From assembly GCF_910592395.1 (NCBI RefSeq), contig NC_088311.1, positions 17,050,501-17,114,500 on the forward strand: DNA of 64,000 nucleotides. Reading direction: 5' to 3'. Position numbers and translations under genes: made by a program. Within the stretch, counting starts at the first letter, position 1. Every line of letters begins with the position of its first letter. This DNA comes from Lineus longissimus (lineage: Eukaryota; Nemertea; Pilidiophora; Heteronemertea; Lineidae). Positions 48,801 to 57,882 of the stretch are shown here, one piece after another. The notes beneath the pieces were generated by a model. It saw only the letters and a list, made by a program, of their open reading frames with translations, was not told where the DNA came from and searched no databases.

Positions 48801-51800
48801 CAGAAATGGCCGAATGGATAAAAAACGCGCCACATTTTAGGATAAATAACTACAAAGATATCCACTCTTAGGCGATATGGTGGATATTAGGTCCTGGTTG
48901 TTCTTTACATTATTCTAAATTTTGCTTAAGATACGTTTTATGATTTTAGATTTATGGCAAAATTTAAGTGATATGTCAAAATATCACAACAATACTCTCG
49001 TCTAGACATCATGATATCCCAAAATTTAGAGCACTAGCCACCACTGTATCTCAAAAGGCACCCCAGTCAATCCTAGTGAAAATTCATACATTTCTTTATC
49101 CTCCCACAGTGTGTGTAAATGTTATTGAAATATTGTAATGGGTGTTGAAGTGATGTTAAATAAAAGAAGTGCAGGTCAAAACTTTAAAATCATTGCCTTG
49201 AGAGTCACATGCAAATTACACTCTATTAAGTGATAATAATGACCCACCATTCTGCTTAGTCCATACGTCCATTAGCCTCTTATACCGCATCCTGGCATAA
49301 CCAGTGGTTCTCAATATACTCAACTTGTCGAGATTTCAAACAGGTTCATGTATATGACGTAGACTAAAAATAACCTGAATCTCAGGATGGTTATACTGAG
49401 CACCAACGGATGAAACTATTGTTTCAGACTATGACCTTTATCTGCCCAGAAATAAATGAAATGTCCTTGGGACATTGTGATCACCCGGGAATCATTTAGT
49501 TGCAGATGAAATGACATAATGGAGGTTAAATTGACTTTTAGACACATGTATGACAAAATATGGCACTGTCAATGACACTTTTAGAGTTTGACCTCTGTGA
49601 ACTTGATAAACTAGGTCACAATTGACCTAAATTGGGTCAACTTGTACAAATGCCCAATAGGTGAAGAATCTCAGACATATAGTAGTGAAACGTATCAACT
49701 TCAGTGGAATTTTAGAGTTTGACCTTTCTGACCATGGAAACTAGGTCAAGGTCAAAATGTTCTACGCTCTATGTCAATCTTGATCATATCGATCAATGGT
49801 GCACCTTTGAGGATCACACAGTGAATGTTTCTTGATATAACTGACATAGAGTTTTATGACCTGACCTACTTACACCTGAAAAGTAGGTCACATTCACCTG
49901 AGTTTTTTTAATATGTACAGATGCCCGATAGGTGTCTACATATCAAATTTGAAGAGTCTAGGACAATCAATGACGAAACGTGCTCCTTTCGCTGAAATTT
50001 TAGGGTTTGATCTCTGTGACCTTCAAAAGTAGGTCAAATCAAAAACCCATATATTATGTCATGTAGTCACATCGTAAAAACCTCATTGTTCTAGCTATCA
50101 GCGTTCATTAGATATTGACAAAATAATGTTTTCAAAGATGGCCGCCTGGAGCCCAGAAAGTAGGTCAAAAGGCGATAATTTGTGTCAAGCCATGTTGTCA
50201 TAAGACATCTTCACACCAAGTTTCAACTTTCTAGACTCAATAGTGAGCAAAAGTGGCCCTATGGTTGACTGACAACGGCCCGACAGACGACGGACGACGG
50301 ACGATGGACGACGGACAAGACGTGATGAGATAAACTCACCCATGTGAGCTAACAGATCCAAATAAATAATCGTACCGGTGCGCCATGACATTTGATTGGC
50401 AGGTATCAGCTCGGACACCTGCATCCAACGTCTCGTGGACTATTTCGGACATTGCAATTTTTGACTTTCAAGGTTTTCTTTAATTGGCTGTCTGACAGAT
50501 ACTAACCAGGTTTTCTGCAGCAAATTTTCAGAATGAGCACAAAACTATCAGATTTATATATCGATTAAATTTCACAACAGTACAAGAAATTAAGTTATTA
50601 ATCCTTGAAGTTCGGCGCGTTGTGTTTATCCAGCCGATATAGGATGATGTTAAAAATTCACTACCCATTTATTACTTGAGTGAGTGGATTCGTGTGCTCA
50701 ACATTTAGAGGCCGCCGTAAGCTGTCCACAGCGGGAGGCATCTGACAGCAATATAGCGCAGAGGTTATGAAAAACTCATGGAGCCAGCTCAGAAGGGAGC
50801 TAAAGTATATACTGTGTCGATGCGTAATAAGCCGCCTGCCTGTACACGCCAAACAGAGCTTTTCCCTGCTGCGACTCAACCGGCTCAGTCGCAGCAGAGT
50901 CTTTCAGATGTATTTGAAAGACTCTGGTTGCAGCGACACAACCGGCCTATACGCTCTTGAAATTTAAGAGTGAGTCAAAACTAATCTGGTAGTTGCTATA
51001 GCACCAACTGTGAAATTAGTTAAAATACATGACGATTGTAGTAGTTGAAGTAACCAACTATAGTCCATCCTGACTCTCCTTCGTTTGCATCACAACTATC
51101 GAGCTCCACAAACCCATGACAGATTCCATCGATTTTCCTGTTTTCTCGGCACGCTCTCAGCGCGTGCCCCAATCATAGCGCTGATATGAAAACTTAAAGA
51201 GGGCAAAGGTCAACGCCGATCGCACGTTGTCCAACCTCGTCGCCTGTTTTGGCAACGGTCCAACTAATGCAATTGTTAGTGTATTATTAGAATCCGTTTA
51301 ATGGGTATAGTCGGCTTCACAAATAAATGTCACTGTCCTTTGGTGTCACTGTTCGAAAACTACTGGGTCGATTTCTACAAAGTTTGTTTTTCTTATCTCC
51401 AATTTCGGGAACAAAGAGGGTGTTCATATTTCATTAACCATGGTTACGAAACTTTTTTGGTATTTATTCGGGTACATTGACGTGGTGCATGGCTTTTGAC
51501 ATTTTCTCCTCCGTACTGCTTATTTCTGGATGAATTTTGCTGAAAAGCTCAAGTAAACTTTTTTCGTGCAGATTAAGTTTCTCTAATCTGGAATTTGTGT
51601 TTGATCCCGAAATTAAATTTGAAAAAAAACAACTTTGAAGAAATCGGCCCACTAGTTTTGCACAACGACCTAAAAGGACAGCGACATTTACTTCTGAAAA
51701 AGCCTATACATGTAGTACATGTAGTAAACAATAACCATTGAAGTGGTATTAAAAGAATTACTATTTTGATGATTAAAACCTAATTTGACAGTCGGTGCAA

Positions 51801-54800
51801 TAGCAACTACCAGATAAGTACGGTATAATAGATTACTGTAAAATAGTTTTTTTACAAATTTATTTTAAGAGTGTATACCAGTACCCTGGCTAACAATGTC
51901 AAAAAGTGTTCTAATATAGACTGCCAAGATTTCCAGCACCGTGCCCTTATACGGGCGTTACTTACCTTCACAGGATGGAATAAAGCAGAAATCATAGCGA
52001 GATGTGTGTGTGGCTGTAATATAGCACCAAGGTCCACGAATGTATTTGTCTGGGTTCCGACAGTAATTGTAGGAGTCAGCCGGCCTATAGTAGCCATTGT
52101 ATACAAGCCAATCCGCACAGGTGAAACCCATCAACGTCGTGTTCTGTGTTCCCTTGTATTCTGCACCTATCGTAGTATTCTTGCACTCACTTTCAGCTGA
52201 AAAAGTTCAAAATGACATCAGTATCGAATCAATTGAGAAATCTGCAGAATCTGTAATCATCAGCAACACCTGCTTGGTTGTAATGTAGATGACGTCATCA
52301 AATATTGGAACTGCAGTTTTGTAACATCAAGAAGTGATGTTTCTGTCTAATAGTAAGGCAGCGTGCCCTACTTTTTCTCAGAATTTCAAAATAAAGGATT
52401 CAGTTAACAATTGTCACAAACAGAACATTATTAAATCCAAAGAATCACGTCTGCTTGGACCGATTTCATTTTTAGGCACTGTACTACACTGCTAAGGGCC
52501 GTTTACACGGGACCAAACAAAACCAGACCAGACCAGACCGGATCAGATCACATCGCTCGCGACGTCATGAATGACGTAAGTCTCAAAATGACGTAATAGG
52601 CCTACATCGAACCAGACCAGATCAAATTCGTGCGAGCACACGGAAGGCCAATCTGAACCGATCCATGTAACCGACCCTATAGAGTGATGTCACATTTTTG
52701 ACACCCAATAAGAATTCAGTAATGTTTGCATGTCGAATTTGCAATGGACTACTTAAATATCTCTCTGCATTCATCCTTCTGTCTCAAAATCAATTTCCTT
52801 TGTTTGAAAGTTCAATATCGTAACTCCTGTTGTCGATTTCGTTTGGTTGCGCTTCATTTTAAAATAACCGGATTTTCTGATAGTAATATTTTCTGTTATC
52901 ATTTTAGTTCTGGCACTGTGAACAGAACTGAAGAGAAACTAGAGGTGTCCCGAGTTCGCGGGGCAAACTCGGAGGCTTCCCCGCAGTGATTTCTTCTGCA
53001 AATTATTCAAGTAACTGAAAAGATCAAACCCAACATGCTCAACTTCAACATATCACCTATCATCCCTGAAAGTTACAGCGCTCTCCGCTTTCCATCTGAT
53101 CCACCTTCCCTGAAAATTGCACGACGATAGCAATGATGATACGCAAGCTACGAGCTAACGAGGTAAAACAATGGAGCCCAGTAGGCCTATTATGCAAATT
53201 AGTTGAATAACGGAGAGTATTAAACCCACGTGCATAACTTCAACATATCACTGATCATCCCTGAAAGTTGATCTCCGCCGAGTGGTGACGGAGGAGTTGT
53301 CCGATAACAATTTTTAGTCATTTGATCAGTATTTCATGAACGAAGCAAATATCAAATTAAAGAGTTGTTACAACTCGTCTGATCCACCTTCCCTGAAAAT
53401 TGCATGAAAATAACTTTGATAAAAAACGAGCTATACGAGCTATCGAGGTAAAAAAAACAATGGCACTCGTTATTGTGTGAATAAGTTACATAACTGAAAA
53501 TATAAAACCCACATGCACAACTTCAACATATCCCCTATCATCCCTGAAAGTTGCAGTGCTCTCCGTCCAGCCTCGTCCCAAGCCACTGCACCTCCGCCTA
53601 TTCCTGACGCAAGGTTGGATTGTAGCTACGTTGACCGGAGCGATCGACCACCCAAATATCACGAGATCTCGCAGGGAGGCGCTTGGTTTTACCAGGCTGC
53701 CCTCCGTCGAGCGGTTCGGAGTTGTCCGGAAATATTTTTTTGTCAATATTTGCCCAAAAATTAGCCATGAAACAAATTATTTCATGTAAATTACGTAATC
53801 AATGATAAAAAGGACAAGGCAATTTTCGTTCTTATCCCCTAACTGATATTTGTGTCAAATTTCATTAAAAACTGCGAACCGCTTTGGATGCAGAGGTGAT
53901 AATAATGATAATGAAGGACTTTTTTTATAGTATTGCAAAATCAAGTCATCCCAGGATTGTTGGCTGGGGAAGCCTAATTAAGCTGTATTTTCTGTGCTGA
54001 TAGTTTAATGATATATCTTAGATATATATAAAGGTTGTCATATGCTATTGCCAAATTTCATAATCATCTTGTGAATTAGCTTTTTGAACGTTCGCATGTT
54101 TTGATAGAAATTTTAACATTAGGGGTTAAACGATGGTTTAAATAATAATAGTGATAATGATAGTCGTAGTAGAATTTCAGTCCAAATCACAATTGACATC
54201 CGTCCTGCTTCGCGTCTGTTGCGCGAGTTGCCGGTCAATGACGCACCAGTGATGCGTTCATCTCTGTTTCGCATAAATTACGCTCGACCTATAAAGTACT
54301 TGGTAGCGCGTCAATTACGCGCCAATGACGCGAATTTAGGGATGACAATGTGATTTGGACTGTATAAGGGTATCAAAATTCCATTGCTGCATGCACATGT
54401 GTACGGTACAAACTTTGTGATATTCAACAATTTTAAATATAATAGTGGAACGTTTTCTCTGGGTCACTCGATACATGAATATATTCTATTTATCATAAAT
54501 ATTTATAAACAAAACATACCATTGGTATAAATAAGCATACTTGGTTTAAGTCAAACGATATTGAGCAGCTGAGCTGAATAATTTTCAATTCATGTCGATA
54601 CTGAATCGTCCGTGTCCTGGCTTATTTTACCACTTGGTTACGTGTGGAACGCCTGGCGTATGTACCACAAGTTCAGGAGCTGATCCTATCATCTATTATT
54701 ACCCATAACTCGCTCCGCTACCTTACCTTCTCTCAACCGCAACTCGGCCACCAGTCAACTCTCTAATGACAGATCACGTCCAGACCCGTAGAAGAAAGGT

Positions 54801-56004
54801 CCTGACCAGCACTATCCATCCCGACATCTGTAGTACGTCTGGGGTTACTCTCGAACTCGCAACAGATCCTATTTTCAATGCCCCCCCCCCCCCCCCGTGG
54901 ATAGTACCCCCGACGTGTCCAAAGCTGCACGTTTGAAATTCACCTGAGCAAGAGCCGAACAGCCAGTGGAAATGTGCCATCCTGTTCAAAAGCAGTCCAT
55001 ATGACATGCCCCGAATTTGCAGCATCTAAGAGAAATCGATATTCAACCAGGCCCATCTCAGGCTTAGCCTCTCAGGCCAATTAAGAAAGGGCCATTTTCA
55101 AGAAGTCTCCCGTTCCGTCGGAAGACAGGTTCCCAAAAAACAACATTGTTTATGGCCATATTTAGTTTAGTTTAGTGTTTTCGTGGATACATGTACACAG
55201 CGAAATAAAACATAACATCGTCGATACAGTAAATAAAATGCACTTGTAAAATACACATTGGTAAAAATACATGTACCACTGGTAACCGTACTGGTCATAA
55301 TGACCTTTTCAATGGCACCATGAAAAAGAGACGACAGAACGGATATTCCAGATGATGACGACATGTGCATCAGCTAGGTGAGTATAGGTAATCGACGCAA
55401 CGACAAAAGCCGACAAAGGTACAAATGTTGACAACAAACATCCAGACGATACATTCTGTCAACACAAAATTTCTCTGAGCAGGTCTTCAAAATGTTTTCT
55501 GACTCCTGAGTTTCAAGAGGTAAATTCTTTGGAGGTCTAATAAAATAAGACGCATCGAACGTTTCAGAAAGAAATCTCGGCTGCCGTGACTCGTATACCG
55601 TTGTCCCTCTTAATAACGGGGTTTATAAAACTCTACGTAACAAAATCCAAAACATTATTGCATAAAAGTTCACCTCCTTAATTGTCCTTCAAATGAGTCA
55701 AAAACGCCATTTTTGAGTTTTAAAAAAATCACCCACTGGCACTTAAATACTGCCATTTTTGCTTGATATTGAGGCCTTATCTCTGATATTCATCACATTT
55801 ATGACTTACCCATTGTCCATATTGTCACTGTAAATAGGACATAGTTCCTCCCTAGATCCACCTGCCACCAATGTTCGCGTTGGTTTGTATGACTGCATCT
55901 TGAAAACGCCTGATTCGTATAACCATCCAGAGCCAAAGAGGCGTAATGCGTGCCATTGGTCGTTCCCTGTGATGCGTCTGAAGACTTTCCTGCAGCAACA
56001 TTAC
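28539..56004 (-). CDS. Receptor-type protein tyrosine phosphatase (FTP-EGF-3xFN3-TM-PTP-PTP)
   Basis: A type I membrane phosphatase that would bind extracellular ligands and dephosphorylate phosphotyrosine inside the cell. Exons in transcript order: 56004-55810, 48646-48446, 48163-48029, 47118-46804, 46371-46280, 45999-45789, 45190-44976, 43916-43841, 41691-41601, 41165-41050, 40907-40765, 39811-39724, 38653-38580, 38257-38221, 37703-37606, 36840-36721, 36243-36095, 35782-35647, 34694-34545, 33841-33754, 31635-31562, 31128-30994, 30583-30440, 29736-29573, 29201-29066, 28613-28539 (stop). All junctions agree in phase and give 1151 residues without the signal peptide. The true first exon is not identified; an ATG at 56062 is open in frame. 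A kringle exon (51966-52196) lies between exons 1 and 2 and is phase-compatible. The gene resembles RPTP kappa/mu/T-like receptors, which are expanded in several marine invertebrates, but it lacks a MAM domain. Confidence 0.93.
29896..30085. mobile_element. 190-bp MITE in an RPTP intron
   Basis: TGTGACCCGTCACAGCAAAA at the left recurs inverted at the right end, followed by CAGG/CCTG. The end motif is itself nearly palindromic (GTGACCCGTCAC). Target duplication unclear. Confidence 0.65.
32405..32593 (+). pseudogene. THAP zinc-finger ORF, internally deleted
   Basis: The frame begins MVYCVAPNCVKASTKNNRMT, with the first Cys pair of a THAP C2CH finger, and continues FPKPVERERRKLWIRKCKR. It then jumps to sequence that in the sister copy lies about 120 bp further on, losing the LCSDHF block with the last Cys and His ligands. 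The finger therefore cannot bind zinc normally. THAP domains bind DNA, in transposons usually the element's ends. Compare the fuller version at 62881-63186. Confidence 0.85.
32796..33179 (-). CDS. Acidic ORF of the Kolobok-like element
   Basis: A 127-residue frame opposite the THAP ORF. It starts MASAYSSESESSEFENVLVD, has VEPYMFEPL and an acidic Ser/Asp/Glu run, then a Cys-containing part (GCRCITCMI). The 'VEPYxFEP plus acidic linker plus Cys motif' order recalls invertebrate proteins annotated as P2X7-receptor C-terminal-domain-like, but the zinc-binding cysteines are not convincingly complete, so this is a tentative comparison. In the second copy (63362-63733) the frame is disrupted by a small deletion. 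Confidence 0.5.
   Translation of the reverse strand: MASAYSSESESSEFENVLVDTEGYLNVEPYMFEPLISLDHNESDNSDESDEEVEDERPELNLHGRPADIAKKTLIDGCRCITCMIFEQTNVAQYCFASSVLYRQLCHDAELLLKSDGIMHNHLDVTI
34438..34544 (-). repeat. Duplicated exon end with second 5' splice site
   Basis: About 45 bp resembling the end of exon 34545-34694 (CAATTACAGAACCAATACTCG plus donor GTTAGT) recur at 34443-34490, separated by a polyC tract. The spare donor lies roughly 100 bp downstream of the real one. Confidence 0.75.
34545..39811 (-). CDS. RPTP membrane-proximal phosphatase domain D1 (catalytic)
   Basis: Eight exons: 39724-39811, 38580-38653, 38221-38257, 37606-37703, 36721-36840, 36095-36243, 35647-35782 and 34545-34694. In order: substrate-recognition loop (NRYKNIITYDHSRV, across a splice), SDYINASYI, KAYIASQGPLP, TWRMIWQE, KCEQYWPSQG, WPD loop (FTAWPDHDVP), and P-loop HCSAGVGRTG split between exons 36095-36243 and 35647-35782. 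Nucleophile Cys, Arg and WPD Asp are all present, so D1 should be active. The Q-loop region reads PNMVQNL then GQYTHIHDAILEYF. The first exon uses the acceptor after CTTGCTTCAG; the upstream ATCAG would put the frame out. The exon ending at 35647 is followed by the tandem array described separately. Confidence 0.95.
34981..35712 (-). repeat. Tandem array of an exon-3'-end/5'-splice-site unit
   Basis: On the minus strand, about eleven degenerate units of 52-75 bp repeat the last 45 or so bases of the D1 exon (the MREQRPNMVQN-coding stretch), the splice donor, and about 20 bp of intron ('caacatctacgagt'). The first unit is the real exon end. Consensus GTAAGT or GTGAGT donors remain at about 35645, 35582, 35529, 35412, 35202, 35146 and 35094; other units carry weakened donors. 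Use of the second donor would extend the exon to 35584, adding 21 codons in frame with no stop. Use of the third meets a stop codon. Confidence 0.88.
36940..37276. mobile_element. Inverted-repeat MITE in an RPTP intron
   Basis: CTCGCCAATAAGATCC at the left end and its near-inverse at the right end begin TIRs of roughly 85-100 bp. They share CCTCGATGGGTAGAG and AGGCCTTTCG. Little lies between the arms. Target duplication not clear. Confidence 0.6.
39836..39887. repeat. Perfect 18-bp hairpin next to an RPTP 3' splice site
   Basis: AGCACGGATGTATAGCAC (39836-39853) and its exact inverse (39870-39887) surround a 16-base loop. On the transcribed strand it sits some 25 bases upstream of exon 39724-39811, within the likely branch-point region. 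Confidence 0.9.
40341..40686. mobile_element. 346-bp MITE with a 9-bp target duplication
   Basis: Ends GGCCATGTAGAATTAGC in inverted orientation, with GCGGAATGAG further in on both sides. It is flanked by direct repeats TGGTATAAA (40332-40340 and 40687-40695). The 9-bp duplication suggests a Mutator-type origin. It lies in the intron just before exon 40765-40907 is reached from the left. Confidence 0.82.
40765..41165 (-). CDS. RPTP juxtamembrane and D1 leader exons
   Basis: Two exons, 41050-41165 and 40765-40907. The first begins with the basic stop-transfer stretch KKRRSKEQAAES directly after the membrane helix. The second has TVTISDLAPYVKSIRGNRAL followed by EFKDEF, the conserved helix that precedes RPTP D1 domains. 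A 'read-through' frame across the intervening intron exists but is bounded by a good acceptor (TTTTTTGTTTCAG). Confidence 0.9.
41601..41691 (-). CDS. RPTP transmembrane exon
   Basis: This exon encodes ETN followed by VGLLAGLVIVMIIVLAAIII and PVVIIV, a single hydrophobic helix of about 25 residues. It is entered in phase 1 and left in phase 2, joining R to KKRRSK on the cytoplasmic side. Confidence 0.93.
41692..43840. other. Intron with one unassigned ORF
   Basis: A 94-codon minus frame at 42814-43098 (with WAEETLRKITSSW) has no family I recognise and no splice context. The rest is non-coding. Confidence 0.45.
43841..45190 (-). CDS. RPTP fibronectin type III domain 3 (two exons)
   Basis: Exons 44976-45190 and 43841-43916 join in phase 0. 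The first gives PSVPTIVKIGGSLTSVSIKI, then YDLAMWERG and LTFNNLKLNTTYNFK, the LxxLxPxTxYxF-type core of FN3. The second gives ARAFTSYGGGEWTEVMSV, the closing strand, and the stalk to the membrane (TKENST). The region between exons includes tandem-like 'gaccttgacc' sequence near 44050-44360. Confidence 0.9.
45789..46371 (-). CDS. RPTP fibronectin type III domain 2 (two exons)
   Basis: Exon 46280-46371 gives YMGSPMITQSDSVV and NRVSLTIHAQ, the first strands. Exon 45789-45999 gives KPEMLADCFKDFHVYARKTT, then YTLHNLTAFTEYDIKAAVTS, a standard FN3 second half. The junction is phase 0, and the outer borders are phase 1, as for the neighbouring modules. Confidence 0.9.
46804..47118 (-). CDS. RPTP fibronectin type III domain 1
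   Basis: A 315-bp exon, phase 1 to 1, acceptor TTTAAAG, donor GTAATT. It encodes VPAVTKDG, SVSVRWQYTL, RFVLRYME and VTGLKPSTEYSFHVQLIYK, the Trp and the Y-x-F core of FN3. It is directly preceded by the EGF exon. Confidence 0.92.
48029..48163 (-). CDS. RPTP EGF-like module
   Basis: A 135-bp exon, phase 1 to 1. It has eight cysteines: ECHNKRYGPNCNNQCQC, KCDDKTGQC, EC and GPYC. The RYGPNC and C-x-C spacing is that of MEGF/laminin-type EGF repeats. It follows FTP-C, giving the FTP-EGF order often seen in invertebrate RPTP-like receptors. Confidence 0.95.
   Translation of the reverse strand, partial: NATTSAMAPTATTNANVPMMKSAMTRQDSVHLSVTIASQALTVT
48446..48646 (-). CDS. FTP domain C-terminal exon of the RPTP
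   Basis: A 201-bp exon entered after CATTGCAG in phase 1 and left at GTTCGT in phase 1. It encodes KLTNFKILIDENLCHHETGT, IKCDTTGPVVGKRLKIQR and SSLTLCEVSV, the second half of an FTP/fucolectin domain with its two conserved cysteines. Its first base completes the GAC codon left open by the FTP-N exon (55810-56004), giving WTMDKLTNF. This exact fit is the evidence that the two halves belong together. Confidence 0.93.
49430..50360. repeat. Dispersed repeat with 'aggtca' blocks and a GAC-rich end
   Basis: Blocks such as 'gacctctgtgaacttgataaactaggtcac' (shortened) and 'aaagtaggtcaaatcaaaaaccc' recur. The end reads 'cgacggacgacggac' followed by 'agataaactcaccc' and 'tgtgagcta'. It is the same family as the interior of 18907-20665 and 16985-17300. 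No coding potential. Confidence 0.7.
50984..51815. mobile_element. 832-bp inverted-repeat element near the kringle exon
   Basis: Inverted ends of about 37 bp begin ATCTGGTAGTTGCTAT and share GCACC and ACTGT further in. No transposase is encoded. Target duplication not clear. It lies 150 bp from the kringle exon. Confidence 0.55.
51966..52196 (-). CDS. Kringle-domain exon
   Basis: A 231-bp exon with acceptor CTTTTTCAG and donor GTAAGT, phase 1 on both sides. It encodes a complete kringle: six cysteines, starting ECKNTTIGAEYKG, then MGFTCADW, NYCRNPD, RGPWCY, DFCFIPSC. Kringles are disulphide-bonded binding modules of clotting proteases and receptors such as ROR. It lies between the FTP-N exon (55810-56004) and the FTP-C exon (48446-48646). 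Inclusion keeps the reading frame but would interrupt the FTP fold. It may be an alternative cassette, part of another transcript, or a shuffled exon. The module identity is secure; its gene membership is not. Confidence 0.88.
52197..53000. other. Intergenic or intronic stretch
   Basis: Only an ACCAG/GACC-rich simple repeat (about 52520-52560, again at 52610) and AT-rich sequence are seen. Confidence 0.4.
53008..53698. repeat. Diverged tandem repeat, about 200-280 bp period
   Basis: Three units contain 'acttcaacatatcacctatc' then 'atccctgaaagttg' (starting near 53040, 53230 and 53519). The words 'ccaccttccctgaaaattgca' and 'cgaggtaaaa' occur between them. The last unit runs into the segmental duplication. 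Confidence 0.7.
54178..54362. mobile_element. MITE with TA target site (copy B)
   Basis: The ortholog of 484-668, with the same inverted ends. The left TA has mutated to TT. Confidence 0.7.
55810..56004 (-). CDS. FTP domain N-terminal exon of the RPTP
   Basis: A 195-bp exon, acceptor TTTTAG, donor GTAAGT, phase 1 to 1. It encodes NVAAGKSSDASQGTTNG, ALDGYTNQAFSRCSHTNQ and WWQVDLG, the N-terminal half of an FTP domain. The last base plus the first two of exon 48446-48646 complete an Asp codon. The frame is open upstream to an ATG at 56062, with CIVIIVSSVLG as a possible signal core. Alternatively, as in the left-hand gene, a separate signal exon may lie further upstream, outside the window. 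Confidence 0.88.
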
Positions 56005-56826
56005 CTAAAACAGACGATACAATAATAACGATACATTTTTTAAGCTCAGTGGTAATGTGCATTGCGTCATGCTAGTTTCCTCTCATACTGAACTTCCAGC
56101 GGTATTGCCTCCGTAGCCTCCGCCTATACTGACGCGCGTTGTCGGGAAGTTGAGCAATGTCAACACATTGAGGATAAACATGGCTTCCTATCGGTGTCTC
56201 CATATCTATTCTATCACGTCGTAAGTCTGCAGAAAGACGAAAGTTGCAGTATCACATGGATGTAGGCATGAATGCATTACATAGGTTGTGAGCGAGAGTA
56301 GGCATACAGTATATTTGGTGAGAACTAAATAAACGAACTGAAGAACATACTTGTTCGTAGTTCAAAAGTGCGAAACCTCTCCCAACGCATTCAGTTGAGA
56401 TCTGCAACTTATAGCAAAACGTTTAAGTATACGAGAAAAAAACCCAACCTATGTGACGACGTATTCCTGAACGTCGACATTTAGGTCATCAGAATTTGCG
56501 CTCTTGTGACGCGTACACAAGCGTTTTTCGGAGAGTCTTTCCGCAAGCAGCTCATTACGCGAAAAAAAAACGGATAATAAAACAAGAGTATGTTTTTTAA
56601 GTCTTGCACGTAACCAGTGCAGCGTTTTCGTTTAGGTTTTCTTCATTCATACAATGAGACGTATTTCTTTTTTTTTAAAATTCAGTTGATGTTATATTTT
56701 CCTCTTGTATTGAGTGGCCTATCCGTGTTAAGAGCCAGTTTTTATAAGAATCAGACGGATTTCTATTAGAGGGTGATATACATGTATGACCATCTCAGAT
56801 TTGCCTGAAATTTGTTTTGGTGGAAG

Positions 56827-57460
56827 GCCGGTATCTGCCCATTCCGCCTTAACCTTATTCGCCTTATCCAATTTTGCCTTCTCCCATTTAGCCTTCTCCT
56901 AACTTGCCTTTTCTCAATTCGCCTTCTACGATTTCGCCATCGTCTTATCTCGCCTTTGTTCCAATTGGCCTTCTTCCTAACTCGCCTTCCTCTCATCTTG
57001 CCTCATCCTAGTTTGCCTTTTCTTATTTCGCCTTTGTCCTATTCTGCCTTGGTTTCATCCTGCCTTATCTCATCTTGCCTTTTCTTGATTGACCTTTGTG
57101 TCAATTCGCCTTCTTCCCATTTTGCCTTCTCCCGTTTTGCCATATCTCACCTCGCCTTTTATCAATCCGCCTTTGCTTATCTTGCCTTTGTTCTATTTTG
57201 CCTTGTTGTCAATTCGCCTTCGTTTCATCTCGCCTTTTTTACTTTGCCTTTGTCTCACTACGCCTTCGTCCCATTTTGCCTTCTCCCATTTCGCCATATC
57301 TCACCTCGCCTTTTATCAATCCGCCTTTGCTTATCTTGCCTTTGTTCTATTTTGCCTTGTTGTCAATTCGCCTTCGTTTTTTACTTTGCCTTTGTCTCAT
57401 TACGCCTTCATCCCATTTTGCCTTCTCCCATATCGCCATATCTTGCCTCGCCTTTTATTA
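56827..57460. repeat. GCCTT minisatellite array, plus orientation
   Basis: Units of about 16 bp, (T)CGCCTT(N)8-9, are arranged in a higher-order repeat of 140-155 bp marked by 'gccatatctcacctcgcc' (57130, 57285, 57425). Leu/Pro/Phe-rich open frames in all three plus frames come from the repeat and should not be called genes. Confidence 0.9.
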
Positions 57461-57623
57461 CTCCGTATATTTATTATACTGAGTATCGTTGTGGTAGCTC
57501 ATGCACAGAAATCCTCAAATCTCTCAAAAACTAAATCAGTAATAACATCCAACCTCTATAGAATGTGTACCTCATCTATATGTCTATAAGGTTTGGTGAA
57601 AATTGGCAAAGTAGATTTCGAGA

Positions 57624-57882
57624 TATAATAATAATAATTAGTAATTACAGGATAGGGCCTTTCCATGGTGATGTACCTTGCTCAAAGCGCTTTTGGGATA
57701 CTTTTATGTTATTACCGCGGCCTCTACAGATATCAATCTGGGGTTTCAAAGATCGGCTACTAAGTGATCATTTGAACTCGAACAGACCGAGAACTACATG
57801 TAAGTAGCCAAACAACCGGGAGTCGAACCCACGACCTTTTGATCGTGAGCTGGACGCTTAACTACTGCGCTACCGCTGCCCC
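57624..57882 (-). mobile_element. tRNA-derived SINE
   Basis: Minus strand: GGGGCAGCGGTAGCGCAGT carries an A box and GGGTTCGACTCCC (57818-57830) a B box, the RNA polymerase III promoter of a tRNA-like head. The body includes AAAGCGCTTTGAGCAAGG, a core found in widespread animal SINEs. The 3' end is an (ATT)n tail at 57624-57639. It depends on a partner LINE for movement. Confidence 0.85.

Larger units (their letters stand above)
53699..56826. repeat. Segmental duplication, copy B
   Basis: This is the partner of 1-4338, same orientation, without the CGAATG insertion. It carries the same MITE (54178-54362), polyC tract (54881-54896) and FTP-N exon. It ends where the GCCTT array begins. Confidence 0.93.

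Noticed and set aside
56812-57589. Long overlapping Leu/Pro/Phe-rich open frames (240, 166 and 128 codons)
   Set aside because: All three plus frames are open at once because of the 16-bp GCCTT repeat; composition mirrors the repeat and no start or splice context supports a gene.
57818-57882. Candidate tRNA gene on the minus strand
   Set aside because: It has A and B boxes but lacks a proper acceptor stem, and is followed by a SINE body and (ATT)n tail.
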